Assembly: GCA_028684915.1 (NCBI GenBank)
Contig: JAQUEZ010000208.1
Span: 1-10,638, forward strand
Direction: 5' to 3'
Length of the DNA: 10,638 nucleotides
From: Desulfobulbus sp.
GTDB lineage: Bacteria; Desulfobacterota; Desulfobulbia; Desulfobulbales; Desulfobulbaceae
Of the stretch, positions 1 through 6,779 are shown piece after piece (position 1 is the stretch's first letter; every line of letters begins with the position of its first letter). The notes under the pieces are model-generated. The model was not told where the DNA came from and did no database searches. It was given only the letters and a program-made list of their open reading frames with translations. The position numbers and the translations under genes were made by a program.

Positions 1-20
1 TGTGGCAGGGTGGTGTTCAT
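1..20 (-). CDS. Start of an unidentified gene downstream of the transposase (partial)
   Basis: An ATG at 20-18 begins a leftward reading frame, and only its first six codons (MNTTLP) lie in the window. It is preceded by a near-ideal ribosome binding site, AAGGAGG at 32-26, five bases from the ATG. The start lies 63 bases after the stop of the transposase gene in the same direction, so the two are probably co-transcribed. In Mu-like phages the gene after the transposase usually encodes the MuB-type AAA+ target-selection ATPase. That identity is suggested here only by position, because six residues carry no family signal. Confidence 0.6.
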
Positions 21-83
21 TGTAACCTCCTTGGTCATGGTTGATGCGGCCGACCTTGCCTTGGTCCAGCCGCTTTCTACCTA

Positions 84-2072
84 TTACCGTATGTCTGAGA
101 TCACAACATGTTCATTATGAGCAATCAAGGTCGCTCGGGGCTTGTCTGCCGCGCAGCGGCTTCGTCCAACCGCTCGTTTCATCCCACTAAAAATTGATTC
201 AATGACGTTTAAAAATTGGGATTTTGAAGGCAGAGGGACCAGTTCCACCACTGGACCAGCCCCCTTTTCGAGCACGGTTTTGTTATGATTATCTCTCCAT
301 GAGTACAGTTCCTTGCTACCATGGGAAGATATCGCGTCCCAAGTTACAAAAATTTTAGGCGCGGCTGGGTAAAGAGCACATATTTGCCCAAGCATTAGGA
401 TAATATTCTTCGTCGCCTTGCTGTGAGTGAATGACCAAATGACCTGGTTTGTCCGAGCCTCCAGGGCACCAATTAGCTGAATACTACCTTTTGATTTTTG
501 GTGTTCAGGAACAACCGGTACCTCCCCTTTTGCAGCCAACGAGATTCCACCATATTGCTTCACCTGGTAGGGGCCAGCTTCGTCCATAAAAAAGAACAGT
601 TCTCCATCTTTAAGCTCTTCCAGAGTTTTAAGAATTCTGGCTATTTTCTCTTTGTATTTAGGGTCAGGGCTCGTCCAAACTTTTCTTGCCCTGCGCCAGG
701 TATACCCCGTGTCTTTAACAATGCTGGCTACCATCCCAGATGTACAATGCTCACCAAAAGTTTCCCTGTATGCCTTGGCAATAGTATCGTAAGTCCAGGA
801 CGTCCTGTTTATCCCATAGGTTGTAGGTAAGTTATGGATAATATCGAGGACTCTGGTATGACGAATCTCTATTTTCTTCTCGCGTTCAGGACAGTGCATT
901 GTCATCTCGATTGATGACATGCGGTTGGCGTTAAACTCTCTTAACCATCGGTAAATTTTTCCTTTCGGCGCTTTGGTTTTCATGCCAATTTCAAATAACG
1001 TGGCGTTCTCATTGATCATGAGCAGGGTTTGAGCCTTGACACTATCTCTCTTATGCTTGCTGTATTTGTAGCGATTGAGTTGCTTGATCTCTTGTGGAGT
1101 CAAGGGAATTTGAAGGCAAAGAGGCGATTGGCGAGCCAGTAAAGGAATTATTGTCTTGACAGCCCTGGAGAAAGTAAGCCTGATTTCGCTATCAATCTCT
1201 TGACGTTGAGAGATGATTTCTTCAAACCGTTTCAGAGCAAGGTATGGTTTTTCTGTGTCAATTTTTAATGTGACGAATACGAAACCAGCCGTTTTTTTAA
1301 TGGGCGTATTTACTGGAAAAAACTGCCCGTTCCCCCGACAAATTTTTTCAATATGCGAATGCCGCTTTAAAGCTCTAACCAGTTGGTGGTAGGAAGGACG
1401 CCGCATCCCTTCAGGAAGGATTTCTTGAAGTTTCTTTAATGCTGCTGCGGCTGGTATTTCCGGGGAAACATTTACAACTTCTTGAATATAGGGAAACCAA
1501 GGCGGTTTTTTCTTTCTTCCCATGCCTTTAGGGATAAGCCCTAGAATCCCTTCTTTCTTAACAGTGCGAAGCCACGTCAGTAACGACGATCTAGACATTT
1601 TTCTTTTACTACCCTTTCTTGCGTTCGCCTGAACAACGTATTGCCGAAGGGGTGAGGGCAAAATGTCCTCTTCAATCATAGCAAAAAGCATTTTTATCGC
1701 ATTGTTAGTGCCATTTTTCTCCCTGAGATTTTCGAACTCTCGCAATATTCCCACCCTGGCCTCGAACACCTCCCACTGCCACTCTTTCAAGACAAGCGTA
1801 TGATCCTGTTTATTGTCATCAGGCTTGGGGGGCTTTTTGACGACCGGCGCAATGGGCTGCAGTTCAAGCCGCTGTTCAATCTGAGTTGCTGCATATTTGA
1901 TGACAGCTAACCTGATGGGAATTGGAAGCTTTTCAATAGGAAATAAACGTTGACTTCCACGGGATAATAACAATTGCTTTGATGACCATTTTTCTATTAC
2001 CGCTTTTCTTGCAGCGGCCCTCCAATTGAGGCCAAGAGCCTTGCCGATCTCAGAAATAGTTACGGTCGCCAT
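84..2072 (-). CDS. Transposase with a MuA-like DNA-binding N-terminus and an IS630-type DDE catalytic domain
   Basis: Predicted transposase of 662 residues. Residues 3-60 resemble the MuA N-terminal winged-helix domain (a short helix pair, a GW-like EKW, then IEKLPIPIRLAVI). Residues 90-245 resemble the MuA I-beta/gamma end-binding region, including SRSSLLTWLRTVKKEGILGL. From about residue 335 the protein changes to IS630 style: an HTH near 340-380 ending in IYRWLREF, a second HTH segment with RTSWTYDTIAKAY, then TSPDPKYKEKI. The catalytic core has FFFMDEAG (Asp497), FVTWDAISSHGS (Asp579) and SQFLNVIESIFSGMKRAV (Glu625), a complete DDE set. The start is the ATG at 2072 with GGTGAG just upstream, preferred over an in-frame TTG at 2084. 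The usual IS630 C-terminal tail after MKRAV (about 30 residues ending in a helix) is not recognisable here. It follows a Mor-type gene by 126 bases and precedes another leftward gene. The transposase assignment is firm. The chimeric reading rests on pattern recognition. Confidence 0.85.
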   Translation of the reverse strand: MATVTISEIGKALGLNWRAAARKAVIEKWSSKQLLLSRGSQRLFPIEKLPIPIRLAVIKYAATQIEQRLELQPIAPVVKKPPKPDDNKQDHTLVLKEWQWEVFEARVGILREFENLREKNGTNNAIKMLFAMIEEDILPSPLRQYVVQANARKGSKRKMSRSSLLTWLRTVKKEGILGLIPKGMGRKKKPPWFPYIQEVVNVSPEIPAAAALKKLQEILPEGMRRPSYHQLVRALKRHSHIEKICRGNGQFFPVNTPIKKTAGFVFVTLKIDTEKPYLALKRFEEIISQRQEIDSEIRLTFSRAVKTIIPLLARQSPLCLQIPLTPQEIKQLNRYKYSKHKRDSVKAQTLLMINENATLFEIGMKTKAPKGKIYRWLREFNANRMSSIEMTMHCPEREKKIEIRHTRVLDIIHNLPTTYGINRTSWTYDTIAKAYRETFGEHCTSGMVASIVKDTGYTWRRARKVWTSPDPKYKEKIARILKTLEELKDGELFFFMDEAGPYQVKQYGGISLAAKGEVPVVPEHQKSKGSIQLIGALEARTNQVIWSFTHSKATKNIILMLGQICALYPAAPKIFVTWDAISSHGSKELYSWRDNHNKTVLEKGAGPVVELVPLPSKSQFLNVIESIFSGMKRAVGRSRCAADKPRATLIAHNEHVVISDIR

Positions 2073-2116
2073 GATCTCACCCAATTTGCACTCTTGGAAG
2101 AAGCTAATCCAACGAT

Positions 2117-2138
2117 CCTTATGGAAATATCCATAAGG
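2117..2138. promoter_or_regulatory. Inverted repeat upstream of the transposase, likely operator
   Basis: Perfect 9-bp arms CCTTATGGA and TCCATAAGG are separated by 4 bases. The repeat lies in the 126-bp gap between the Mor-type gene and the transposase, 45-66 bases before the transposase ATG. There is no T-run on either side, which argues against a terminator. Its position suits a binding site for a dimeric regulator of transposase expression. The Mor-type protein encoded next to it is an obvious candidate, but that is inference. Confidence 0.5.
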
Positions 2139-2198
2139 TTAATCAGTCTTCTATGCAACTCGAACGGGTTAACATTGGTGCAGATCCTTGGACAACGC

Positions 2199-2534
2199 CT
2201 ACTTTCCGACCTGCCCTGGTTGGGCCAGGATCTTCTCAATACTTGATTGGCTCAACTGCCAATACCAGGCCAGTTGACGACCTGTTATACCTCCGAGATC
2301 GTACATGGCGCGAATCTGGTCGTTACGCCATTTGAGCAGCGTTCCGTTCAGCTTGCGAATATACAAGGGGCTACCTCCAAACCTCTTGGCCAGGACCATC
2401 GCAACCGGAACACCCATCCCTTGAAATGACTGTTCGACAGCTTCAGCAACCAATTGGATATCACCGGGTAAATCACCAACGTCAGGTCTGTACTCACCTG
2501 GAAGAATGCGCACATCAAGCTTGGATATTGTCAC
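2199..2534 (-). CDS. Mor/C-family transcription activator (second copy, overlapping the tape measure gene)
   Basis: The 111-residue protein matches the Mor/C family of Mu-like phages, which activate middle or late phage promoters as dimers. Visible family features are a helical N-terminal half, the strand motif RFGGSPLYIRK (residues 51-61), and a C-terminal HTH in ITGRQLAWYWQLSQSSIEKIL (about 83-103). The start is the GTG at 2534, which overlaps the tape measure stop as GTGA. A GGAGGG sits about 8 bases upstream inside the end of the tape measure gene, so translation is probably coupled. In Mu the mor gene lies far from the tail genes, so this position is unusual. The next gene leftward is the transposase, preceded by an inverted repeat that this protein could bind. 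The family call is firm and the target is unknown. Confidence 0.82.
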   Translation of the reverse strand: MTISKLDVRILPGEYRPDVGDLPGDIQLVAEAVEQSFQGMGVPVAMVLAKRFGGSPLYIRKLNGTLLKWRNDQIRAMYDLGGITGRQLAWYWQLSQSSIEKILAQPGQVGK

Positions 2535-4528
2535 GAACTAGCCCTCCACTTCATTCGTTCAAACTCTCTGATCAATAACCTTGCTTGCTCCCTCGTGGTC
2601 AAAACGGGAACCGAACTTCCAGAGGGAAAGCTCAGATTGAGAGTACCTAAATCGTTGCCGCCGCCTGAATTGACGGATCCACCGGCGACCAGGTGTTGAG
2701 CAGGAAGCGCAGGCAGGCTGCCGATGAAACCACCCAACCGGTAACCAACCTGTCCAAATCGTCTGGAAAGCTCCTGGAGCACGATATCGAACCGGCCAGA
2801 GTTGAACGCAAGGGCCGCCTTGAGACCTCCGGCCCGGACCGCGTACTTGTTCAGCATCACCTCGCCATCTTCACCGAGCAGCAACCTCCGATCACCACCA
2901 CCGAATCCTGGAAGCTGCCCACCACTCAGAATATTGCGCACTCCACCACCTGATGCCAGGTGTTGCAAAAGAAGCCCACCGTTGCGGTATGCGCCAATCA
3001 GACCACCCCACATGCGGGCCTGCTCCGTATCAACCTTGATAGTGGCTGTCCTGGTTCGAGCGGCTTTGTCTAGGGCAGAATCAACCGCATCGGCGGCACT
3101 GAGGCCATTCTTCTCAAAATCAGTCCAGACCTGTCCCCAGTCGACGTTGACTTGCTTTGAGGTGTCGGAGTTACTCTCCTTGATCTTCTTTTCCACCGCG
3201 ATCCAACGTCCCTCGACCTCCTTGAACTCCACCTCGGCCTGCTCTGCCACTCCCTCCACCGGATTGACTTCATCGGCCTTGACCTGCGCCAACTCCTTTT
3301 TGAGCTCCTGCAGGCGGGTTGTAACCTTGGTCAGGGTTGTGCTGCCGCGCTCGGCGTTGTCAAAACTTTTTGCTGCACCTGCCATGGCCTGTTCAATCAT
3401 TGCCGTGGCTTCAACTTGGGCCTGCGCCCAGTAGTTGGCTTTTTCTGTGTCACCTGTGAGTCGGTTTGCTTGTTCAAAGAGCCACTGAAATCCTTTGCCC
3501 AGAGTAAGTGCTCCGCCATAGGCAAGCTTGAGAGACCCGCTCAGCCAAGAGAGTGATTTATAGACGTCGTTAAACCCATCCGAGGTATCAGCAACGAACC
3601 CGAGGACTGAAAGTGCGCTTTCTTTGGCCCATTGGCGCCAGGAAGCGGCATTCTTGCTCGCATCGGTACTCAGTGTTTTCAGCATTGAAGAAGCCTTTCC
3701 CAGCGCGGTCACAAAAAAGGTGTTGTTAGTCACCGCCTGGCCAAGGGCAGATTTGAGCTGGAATAATTCGCTCTTGATGCGGTTGGATGCTGCGCCAAAG
3801 GAGTTGGCTGCATTTTGGGCTGCCCCCCCGAAGCGTTGCTCAAGGGCCACTGCAAATTTGGGGAGAAAATCGGTGGCAAGCAGGTTGCCGGATGCCATCA
3901 TCGTGTCAAGCTCACCCGTGGTCATCCCCATCGCCTGAGCCGCGATTTGAAAAGCACCTGGCAACCGTTCTCCCAATTGGCCACGAAGCTCCTCAGCACT
4001 CACTTTGCCCTTGCTGATCATCTGGCTGATAGCCAAAAGAGCACCACTGGTCTCATCGGCACTCAAACCCAATACGGTCGATGCCTTGGACACAGAGGTG
4101 AATATCTGCTGAACTCCACGTCCCGCCAGGGTTGTCCCCTGAGCCGCGGCACTGATACCCTTGTACGCTTGAGCAGCTGTTTCCAGGTCAAGACCAAGTT
4201 TGTCAGCCGTTAACCGAACAAACTCCAGTTCTTTGGCAGCATTTTGGCCGGTGCCATTGATCGATTGAAAAGACAGTCGCAGACTGTCGGCTTTCTGCCC
4301 GGCATTGAGCAGCGAATTGGCAACTACACTAAGGCCAGCCCCGGTTACGATGCCAGCCACTGCAGTTTTCAACGACAATGCAGCGTTGACCATTGAATTG
4401 ATCGGTTTTGTGGCGTTTCTGACCGTCCCCGCAAAAGAGGAAACCTGTGCGCCGCCTCTCTTCAGGGCGGCGCTTAAGCCATTGTCTTTGGCGGTCAGGA
4501 TGATTTCGATCTTGCTATTTGCGCGCAT
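2531..4528 (-). CDS. Phage tail tape measure protein
   Basis: The 665-residue protein sets tail length and lies inside the tail tube before DNA injection. The N-terminal tape-measure domain is clear at about residues 75-270. It includes the diagnostic segments GKVSAEELRGQLGERLPGAF (174-193) and GMTTGELDTMMASGNLLATD (201-220). Hydrophobic segments around 50-70 and 300-350 and a charged helical or coiled stretch near 395-460 follow. The C-terminus is rich in glycine, with GGQLPGFGGGDRR and LLLGEDGEVMLNKYAVRAGG, as in many complete tape measure proteins, so the gene looks intact. The ATG at 4528 has no good ribosome binding site but lies inside the end of the frameshifted chaperone frame, consistent with coupled translation. 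Upstream is the tail assembly chaperone, the expected partner. Downstream, where baseplate genes would be expected, is a Mor-type regulator. Length is modest for the family. Confidence 0.93.
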   Translation of the reverse strand: MRANSKIEIILTAKDNGLSAALKRGGAQVSSFAGTVRNATKPINSMVNAALSLKTAVAGIVTGAGLSVVANSLLNAGQKADSLRLSFQSINGTGQNAAKELEFVRLTADKLGLDLETAAQAYKGISAAAQGTTLAGRGVQQIFTSVSKASTVLGLSADETSGALLAISQMISKGKVSAEELRGQLGERLPGAFQIAAQAMGMTTGELDTMMASGNLLATDFLPKFAVALEQRFGGAAQNAANSFGAASNRIKSELFQLKSALGQAVTNNTFFVTALGKASSMLKTLSTDASKNAASWRQWAKESALSVLGFVADTSDGFNDVYKSLSWLSGSLKLAYGGALTLGKGFQWLFEQANRLTGDTEKANYWAQAQVEATAMIEQAMAGAAKSFDNAERGSTTLTKVTTRLQELKKELAQVKADEVNPVEGVAEQAEVEFKEVEGRWIAVEKKIKESNSDTSKQVNVDWGQVWTDFEKNGLSAADAVDSALDKAARTRTATIKVDTEQARMWGGLIGAYRNGGLLLQHLASGGGVRNILSGGQLPGFGGGDRRLLLGEDGEVMLNKYAVRAGGLKAALAFNSGRFDIVLQELSRRFGQVGYRLGGFIGSLPALPAQHLVAGGSVNSGGGNDLGTLNLSFPSGSSVPVLTTREQARLLIREFERMKWRASS

Positions 4529-4667
4529 AAGTATCGCTTAAAAAGTTCAGGGTATCGATAAACCTGCTCAGAGAGTAATTCCAGGCGTTATGGTGTCCAA
4601 AGGCAATGCAGGTATTAACTTGGGTCCGCAACGCTGACTGTGGGGTTATGTATGGCTTAGTGCTCAC
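4515..4667 (-). CDS. Probable -1 frameshift extension of the tail assembly chaperone (GT-type product)
   Basis: Between the chaperone stop (4666-4664) and the tape measure start lies a -1 frame that stays open for 50 codons, from 4667 to a TAG at 4517-4515, 14 bases into the tape measure gene. In the zero frame the end reads GAG GGG TGA. A tRNA on GGG (4669-4667) can slip back one base onto an identical GGG and continue with GTG. The tail then begins VSTKPYITPQSALRTQV and ends NFLSDTYARK, giving a 144-residue fusion product. Conserved frameshifting between the two genes before the tape measure gene is well established for tailed phages. An independent start at the GTG is possible, but the only Shine-Dalgarno-like G-run touches it. 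Frame length and position are seen directly. Slippage is inferred. Confidence 0.68.
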   Translation of the reverse strand: MSTKPYITPQSALRTQVNTCIAFGHHNAWNYSLSRFIDTLNFLSDTYARK

Positions 4668-4681
4668 CCCTCCCCAGTCAG
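4634..4681 (-). other. RNA stem bracketing the frameshift site
   Basis: On the leftward transcript CTGACTG (4681-4675) can pair with CAGTCAG (4640-4634). The adjoining GGG (4674-4672) can pair with CCC (4644-4642), with a small bulge. The slippery GAGGGGTGA lies just inside the stem. Because the 5' arm lies upstream of the slip point, this is not a classical downstream stimulator. It could instead tune initiation or pausing, or be incidental. Confidence 0.35.
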
Positions 4682-4948
4682 GCTGCGCACACCCGCTAAA
4701 AAATCTGTGTTAACATCCTTGAATGTCTCAACGATCACTCTCAGATCCGAAGGGGTACTCGAACGAAGTTCATCGGTGGGCAGGCCTGTGGAGAGAGCGA
4801 GCATTTTTTCTGTCACCATATCCGGGTTAAATACCCGATCGATCATGGTCAACTTATCAATGTCACCCATAACCTCATCAAGCTGGGAAACGGTCAGTTC
4901 ACGTACGTCGATATCATTACCTTTGAATTTCACTGTGCTGATATTCAT
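4664..4948 (-). CDS. Tail assembly chaperone (Mu gp41-like)
   Basis: The 94-residue protein resembles the Mu gp41/P2 gpE-type tail assembly chaperones, which bind the tape measure protein while the tail tube polymerises. Recognisable elements are an N-terminal beta segment (STVKFKGNDIDVRELTV), a helical middle, and the C-terminal block STGLPTDELRSSTPSDLR followed by DVNTDFL. The start ATG at 4948 has AAAGGAG six bases upstream. The gene lies immediately before the tape measure gene, its standard position. The last codons, GAG GGG TGA, carry a run of four G that allows a -1 slip into the open frame reported separately, as in the G/GT chaperone pairs of many tailed phages. An 82-base gap separates it from the upstream coiled-coil gene. 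Confidence 0.82.
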   Translation of the reverse strand: MNISTVKFKGNDIDVRELTVSQLDEVMGDIDKLTMIDRVFNPDMVTEKMLALSTGLPTDELRSSTPSDLRVIVETFKDVNTDFLAGVRSLTGEG

Positions 4949-5029
4949 TGCTACTCCTTTTGAAACAGGTTGAATACGGCTCGCTCTCAGCGGGCCAAAT
5001 GGACAATAAACAATAGTTCAGTCTCTTGG

Positions 5030-6049
5030 TTACAATGTACCGGTTGTCTCGCCTGGAACCTCAATCCCAAGCTGCAGCAATCGTGTCATTTCGGCATCAA
5101 TAGCCCCTTGTGTTTCATCCCCATTCCGCTGAAAAAGAATACCGGGGGAGTTAGGTGATTCCTGAGCCATGCACGAATCCAATATAAATGAAGGGATTTC
5201 AAAACGACGTGTGTACGGCCCAAAAATCGCCTTGGGGGCGCCACATTTTTCAAGGATTGCTGCAAGTGCAACGACCTTTAAGTATGCATTTGCTGCCTTC
5301 TTGGCACATTGGACATATTCACCACCAGCTTTTTCCAGCTCTTGGTCGATAAATACGTTCAAGCCGTCGGTGTAATTCCGCTTTGCAACCTCAAGTTCGC
5401 TTTCCAGTTGCTCCTTCTTGCGTTTTAGGCCGAATATTGTCTGTGTAGAGGCAATCAAAGCATTGACATGGTCATCCTGCCGTTCTTCCTCTTTTATTAT
5501 TTCCAAAGAAAGTGCGGCAAGTCGATCCTCATCTGAAGACTCTCCGCAAGCAATAGCCGCGAGAAGATCTTCTTTTTCCTTGGTCAACAATGGCAAGGAA
5601 TTGCCGTTCGCCTGTTCTTTCTCCGCTAGGCATTTTTCTTCTTCATCTATAAGCCCATTCAATTGCTCAACCTTCTGCGAGAAGTCCTTGTAAATCGACT
5701 CCAGTTGCAAGAGATCTTTGATAGGAATTTGCTGTGTCACCGTTGCTAATTGCTCTTGAAGGCTTTTCAACTTTGACTCAATCTGCTCTTTCTGGGCTTT
5801 AGCCGACTTAACTGCTGCTGCAGATTTTTCAGCGGTTTCACATGCCCGTGCATACTCACCGGGTATATGCCGCGGCCACTTACTTTGATCCGTTCCATAT
5901 CTGGCTTGAATATTTTCAGCTCGAGCCCGTGCCTCCCATCCTTCCCGGCTGATTCCATCAACATAGGGGAGGCGATGCAGAGCCGATGTTGTCTGTTTGA
6001 TCTCACCCAGTAAAGCCCGCTTCTTTTCCAGCATCTGTTTAGTTTCCAT
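5030..6049 (-). CDS. Unrecognised coiled-coil protein in the tail-gene module
   Basis: This 339-residue protein could not be assigned to a family. It is highly charged and mostly helical. A first helix spans residues 1-25, followed by a proline- and tryptophan-containing segment (LPYVDGISREGWEARARAEN and WPRHIPGEY, 28-66). Long predicted coiled coils cover about 67-145 and 155-225, interrupted by a polar turn at 147-153. A less charged C-terminal region (245-339) contains GPYTRRFEIPSFILDSCMA. No signal peptide, membrane segment or catalytic motif is evident. The ATG at 6049 has GAGAGGA about 9 bases upstream. The gene lies 66 bases after a Mor-type activator and 82 bases before the tail chaperone, so it probably belongs to the same transcript. 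A virion, scaffold or tail-associated role is possible by context only. Confidence 0.75.
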   Translation of the reverse strand: METKQMLEKKRALLGEIKQTTSALHRLPYVDGISREGWEARARAENIQARYGTDQSKWPRHIPGEYARACETAEKSAAAVKSAKAQKEQIESKLKSLQEQLATVTQQIPIKDLLQLESIYKDFSQKVEQLNGLIDEEEKCLAEKEQANGNSLPLLTKEKEDLLAAIACGESSDEDRLAALSLEIIKEEERQDDHVNALIASTQTIFGLKRKKEQLESELEVAKRNYTDGLNVFIDQELEKAGGEYVQCAKKAANAYLKVVALAAILEKCGAPKAIFGPYTRRFEIPSFILDSCMAQESPNSPGILFQRNGDETQGAIDAEMTRLLQLGIEVPGETTGTL

Positions 6050-6115
6050 TGATTTTTTCCTCTCTACTTTTGAATGTTCTCATGCTGGGACGACTTCGTT
6101 TTTGAATCGCACCGG

Positions 6116-6400
6116 TTATGTGTTTGGCTTGCCGAGAATGGTCCAGGCCGTGCGCTCTGAAACTCGATATTTTCTTGCCAGCTTGGCTACCGTTACGCGG
6201 CCCTGGTCATATTCAACCCGCATTTGCTGATCACGTTCCTTCTTTTCCAGCCTGGCAATACTGGGGATATATAGATGCCCACCGCTAAACTCCCTCGCAA
6301 GCTTGACGGTGTTATCAACACCGATCACGCGGGCAACCTCTTTCAAGATTCCTGGCAATTCGTCTATCTTCGGACTTATCGAGATAGTCACGTCCTTCAT
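6116..6400 (-). CDS. Mor/C-family transcription activator (first copy)
   Basis: The 94-residue protein has the Mor/C family layout. An N-terminal helical dimerisation region contains ELPGILKEVARVIGVDN, followed by the family strand motif KLAREFSGGHLYIP (residues 33-46). A C-terminal HTH lies in VTVAKLARKYRVSERTAWTI (69-88). The ATG at 6400 was chosen because AGGGAGA lies directly upstream at proper spacing. An in-frame ATG at 6430 has only a poor GGTGG. It is the first gene of the leftward array. By analogy with Mu it could switch on the genes that follow (coiled-coil protein, tail chaperone, tape measure). It differs strongly from the second Mor-type protein at 2199-2534, so the two are not a recent duplication. 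A perfect 14-bp palindrome lies about 55 bases upstream of its start. Confidence 0.85.
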   Translation of the reverse strand: MKDVTISISPKIDELPGILKEVARVIGVDNTVKLAREFSGGHLYIPSIARLEKKERDQQMRVEYDQGRVTVAKLARKYRVSERTAWTILGKPNT

Positions 6401-6430
6401 GGATCTCCCTTTGCAGTTCAACAGGCTCAT

Positions 6431-6779
6431 TCATTTCTTGCCACCTGGACATAGAATGAAACGTTTCATGCAAATGTTCTATATGAAGGACTGCGTAAAA
6501 AAAATGCGTAGCGTTACGGAATGGAATGGGCGGAGGTGACCGGTGGCGGTCGAAAGACTCGCCTGGAGGAAAATAGAGAAGAGCAAGGCGTTGGTTGGTG
6601 GATAGTTCGGGACGGCCTCAAAAGGGGCATGTGGATGGATTTGCGGCTGTGACACCCAAAGGGGCGTTGCAGTGGCCAGTCGAGCAATACAGGAAATTTT
6701 AAAGATGTTTTAAACGGGGTTGATGCTTGAGGCTGATTGGAGGGTGCTTGGGAAGAGGTGCCGGGGAGGTTTGGAGGAC
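6431..6779. other. G-rich intergenic region without a convincing gene
   Basis: Apart from the 14-bp palindrome, this stretch holds an A8 tract (6497-6504) flanked by two TGCGTA copies. From about 6520 to 6780 the plus strand is very G-rich; 6721-6780 has 29 G and 6 C. It contains several G3-G4 runs and many GG doublets. A 40-codon open frame from about 6577 to 6699 has no ribosome binding site and no recognised similarity. Read leftward, a 4-bp stem followed by T8 at 6519-6497 could act as a weak terminator upstream of the first Mor-type gene. A transposon or prophage end may lie here but cannot be identified. Confidence 0.4.
6456..6469. promoter_or_regulatory. Perfect 14-bp palindrome upstream of the first Mor-type gene
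   Basis: ATGAAACGTTTCAT is self-complementary and lies 56-69 bases before the ATG at 6400, in the likely promoter region of the leftward array. Its GAAAC/GTTTC core recurs, with one extra central base, in the palindrome at 6918-6940. This suggests that the same regulator may bind both. No clear -35/-10 pair could be fixed here; AT-rich segments CATATAGA and TCTATG are nearby. Confidence 0.45.

Noticed and set aside
84..2072. A simple IS630 insertion into a prophage
   Set aside because: The protein has about 330 extra N-terminal residues of Mu-transposase type, I saw no terminal inverted repeats flanking the gene, and it is followed closely by another co-directional gene with a strong ribosome binding site.
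2802..3434. Long rightward frame opposite the tape measure gene
   Set aside because: Antisense shadow of a well-supported tape measure gene, with repetitive serine- and alanine-rich composition and no ribosome binding site.
6461..6482. MuA-type end-binding site
   Set aside because: CGTTTCAT matches the first half of the remembered Mu consensus, but the second half (CGAAA part) is absent. A half match is too weak.
6577..6699. Open frame of about 40 codons in the G-rich region
   Set aside because: No ribosome binding site, no recognised similarity, and length expected by chance in G-rich DNA.
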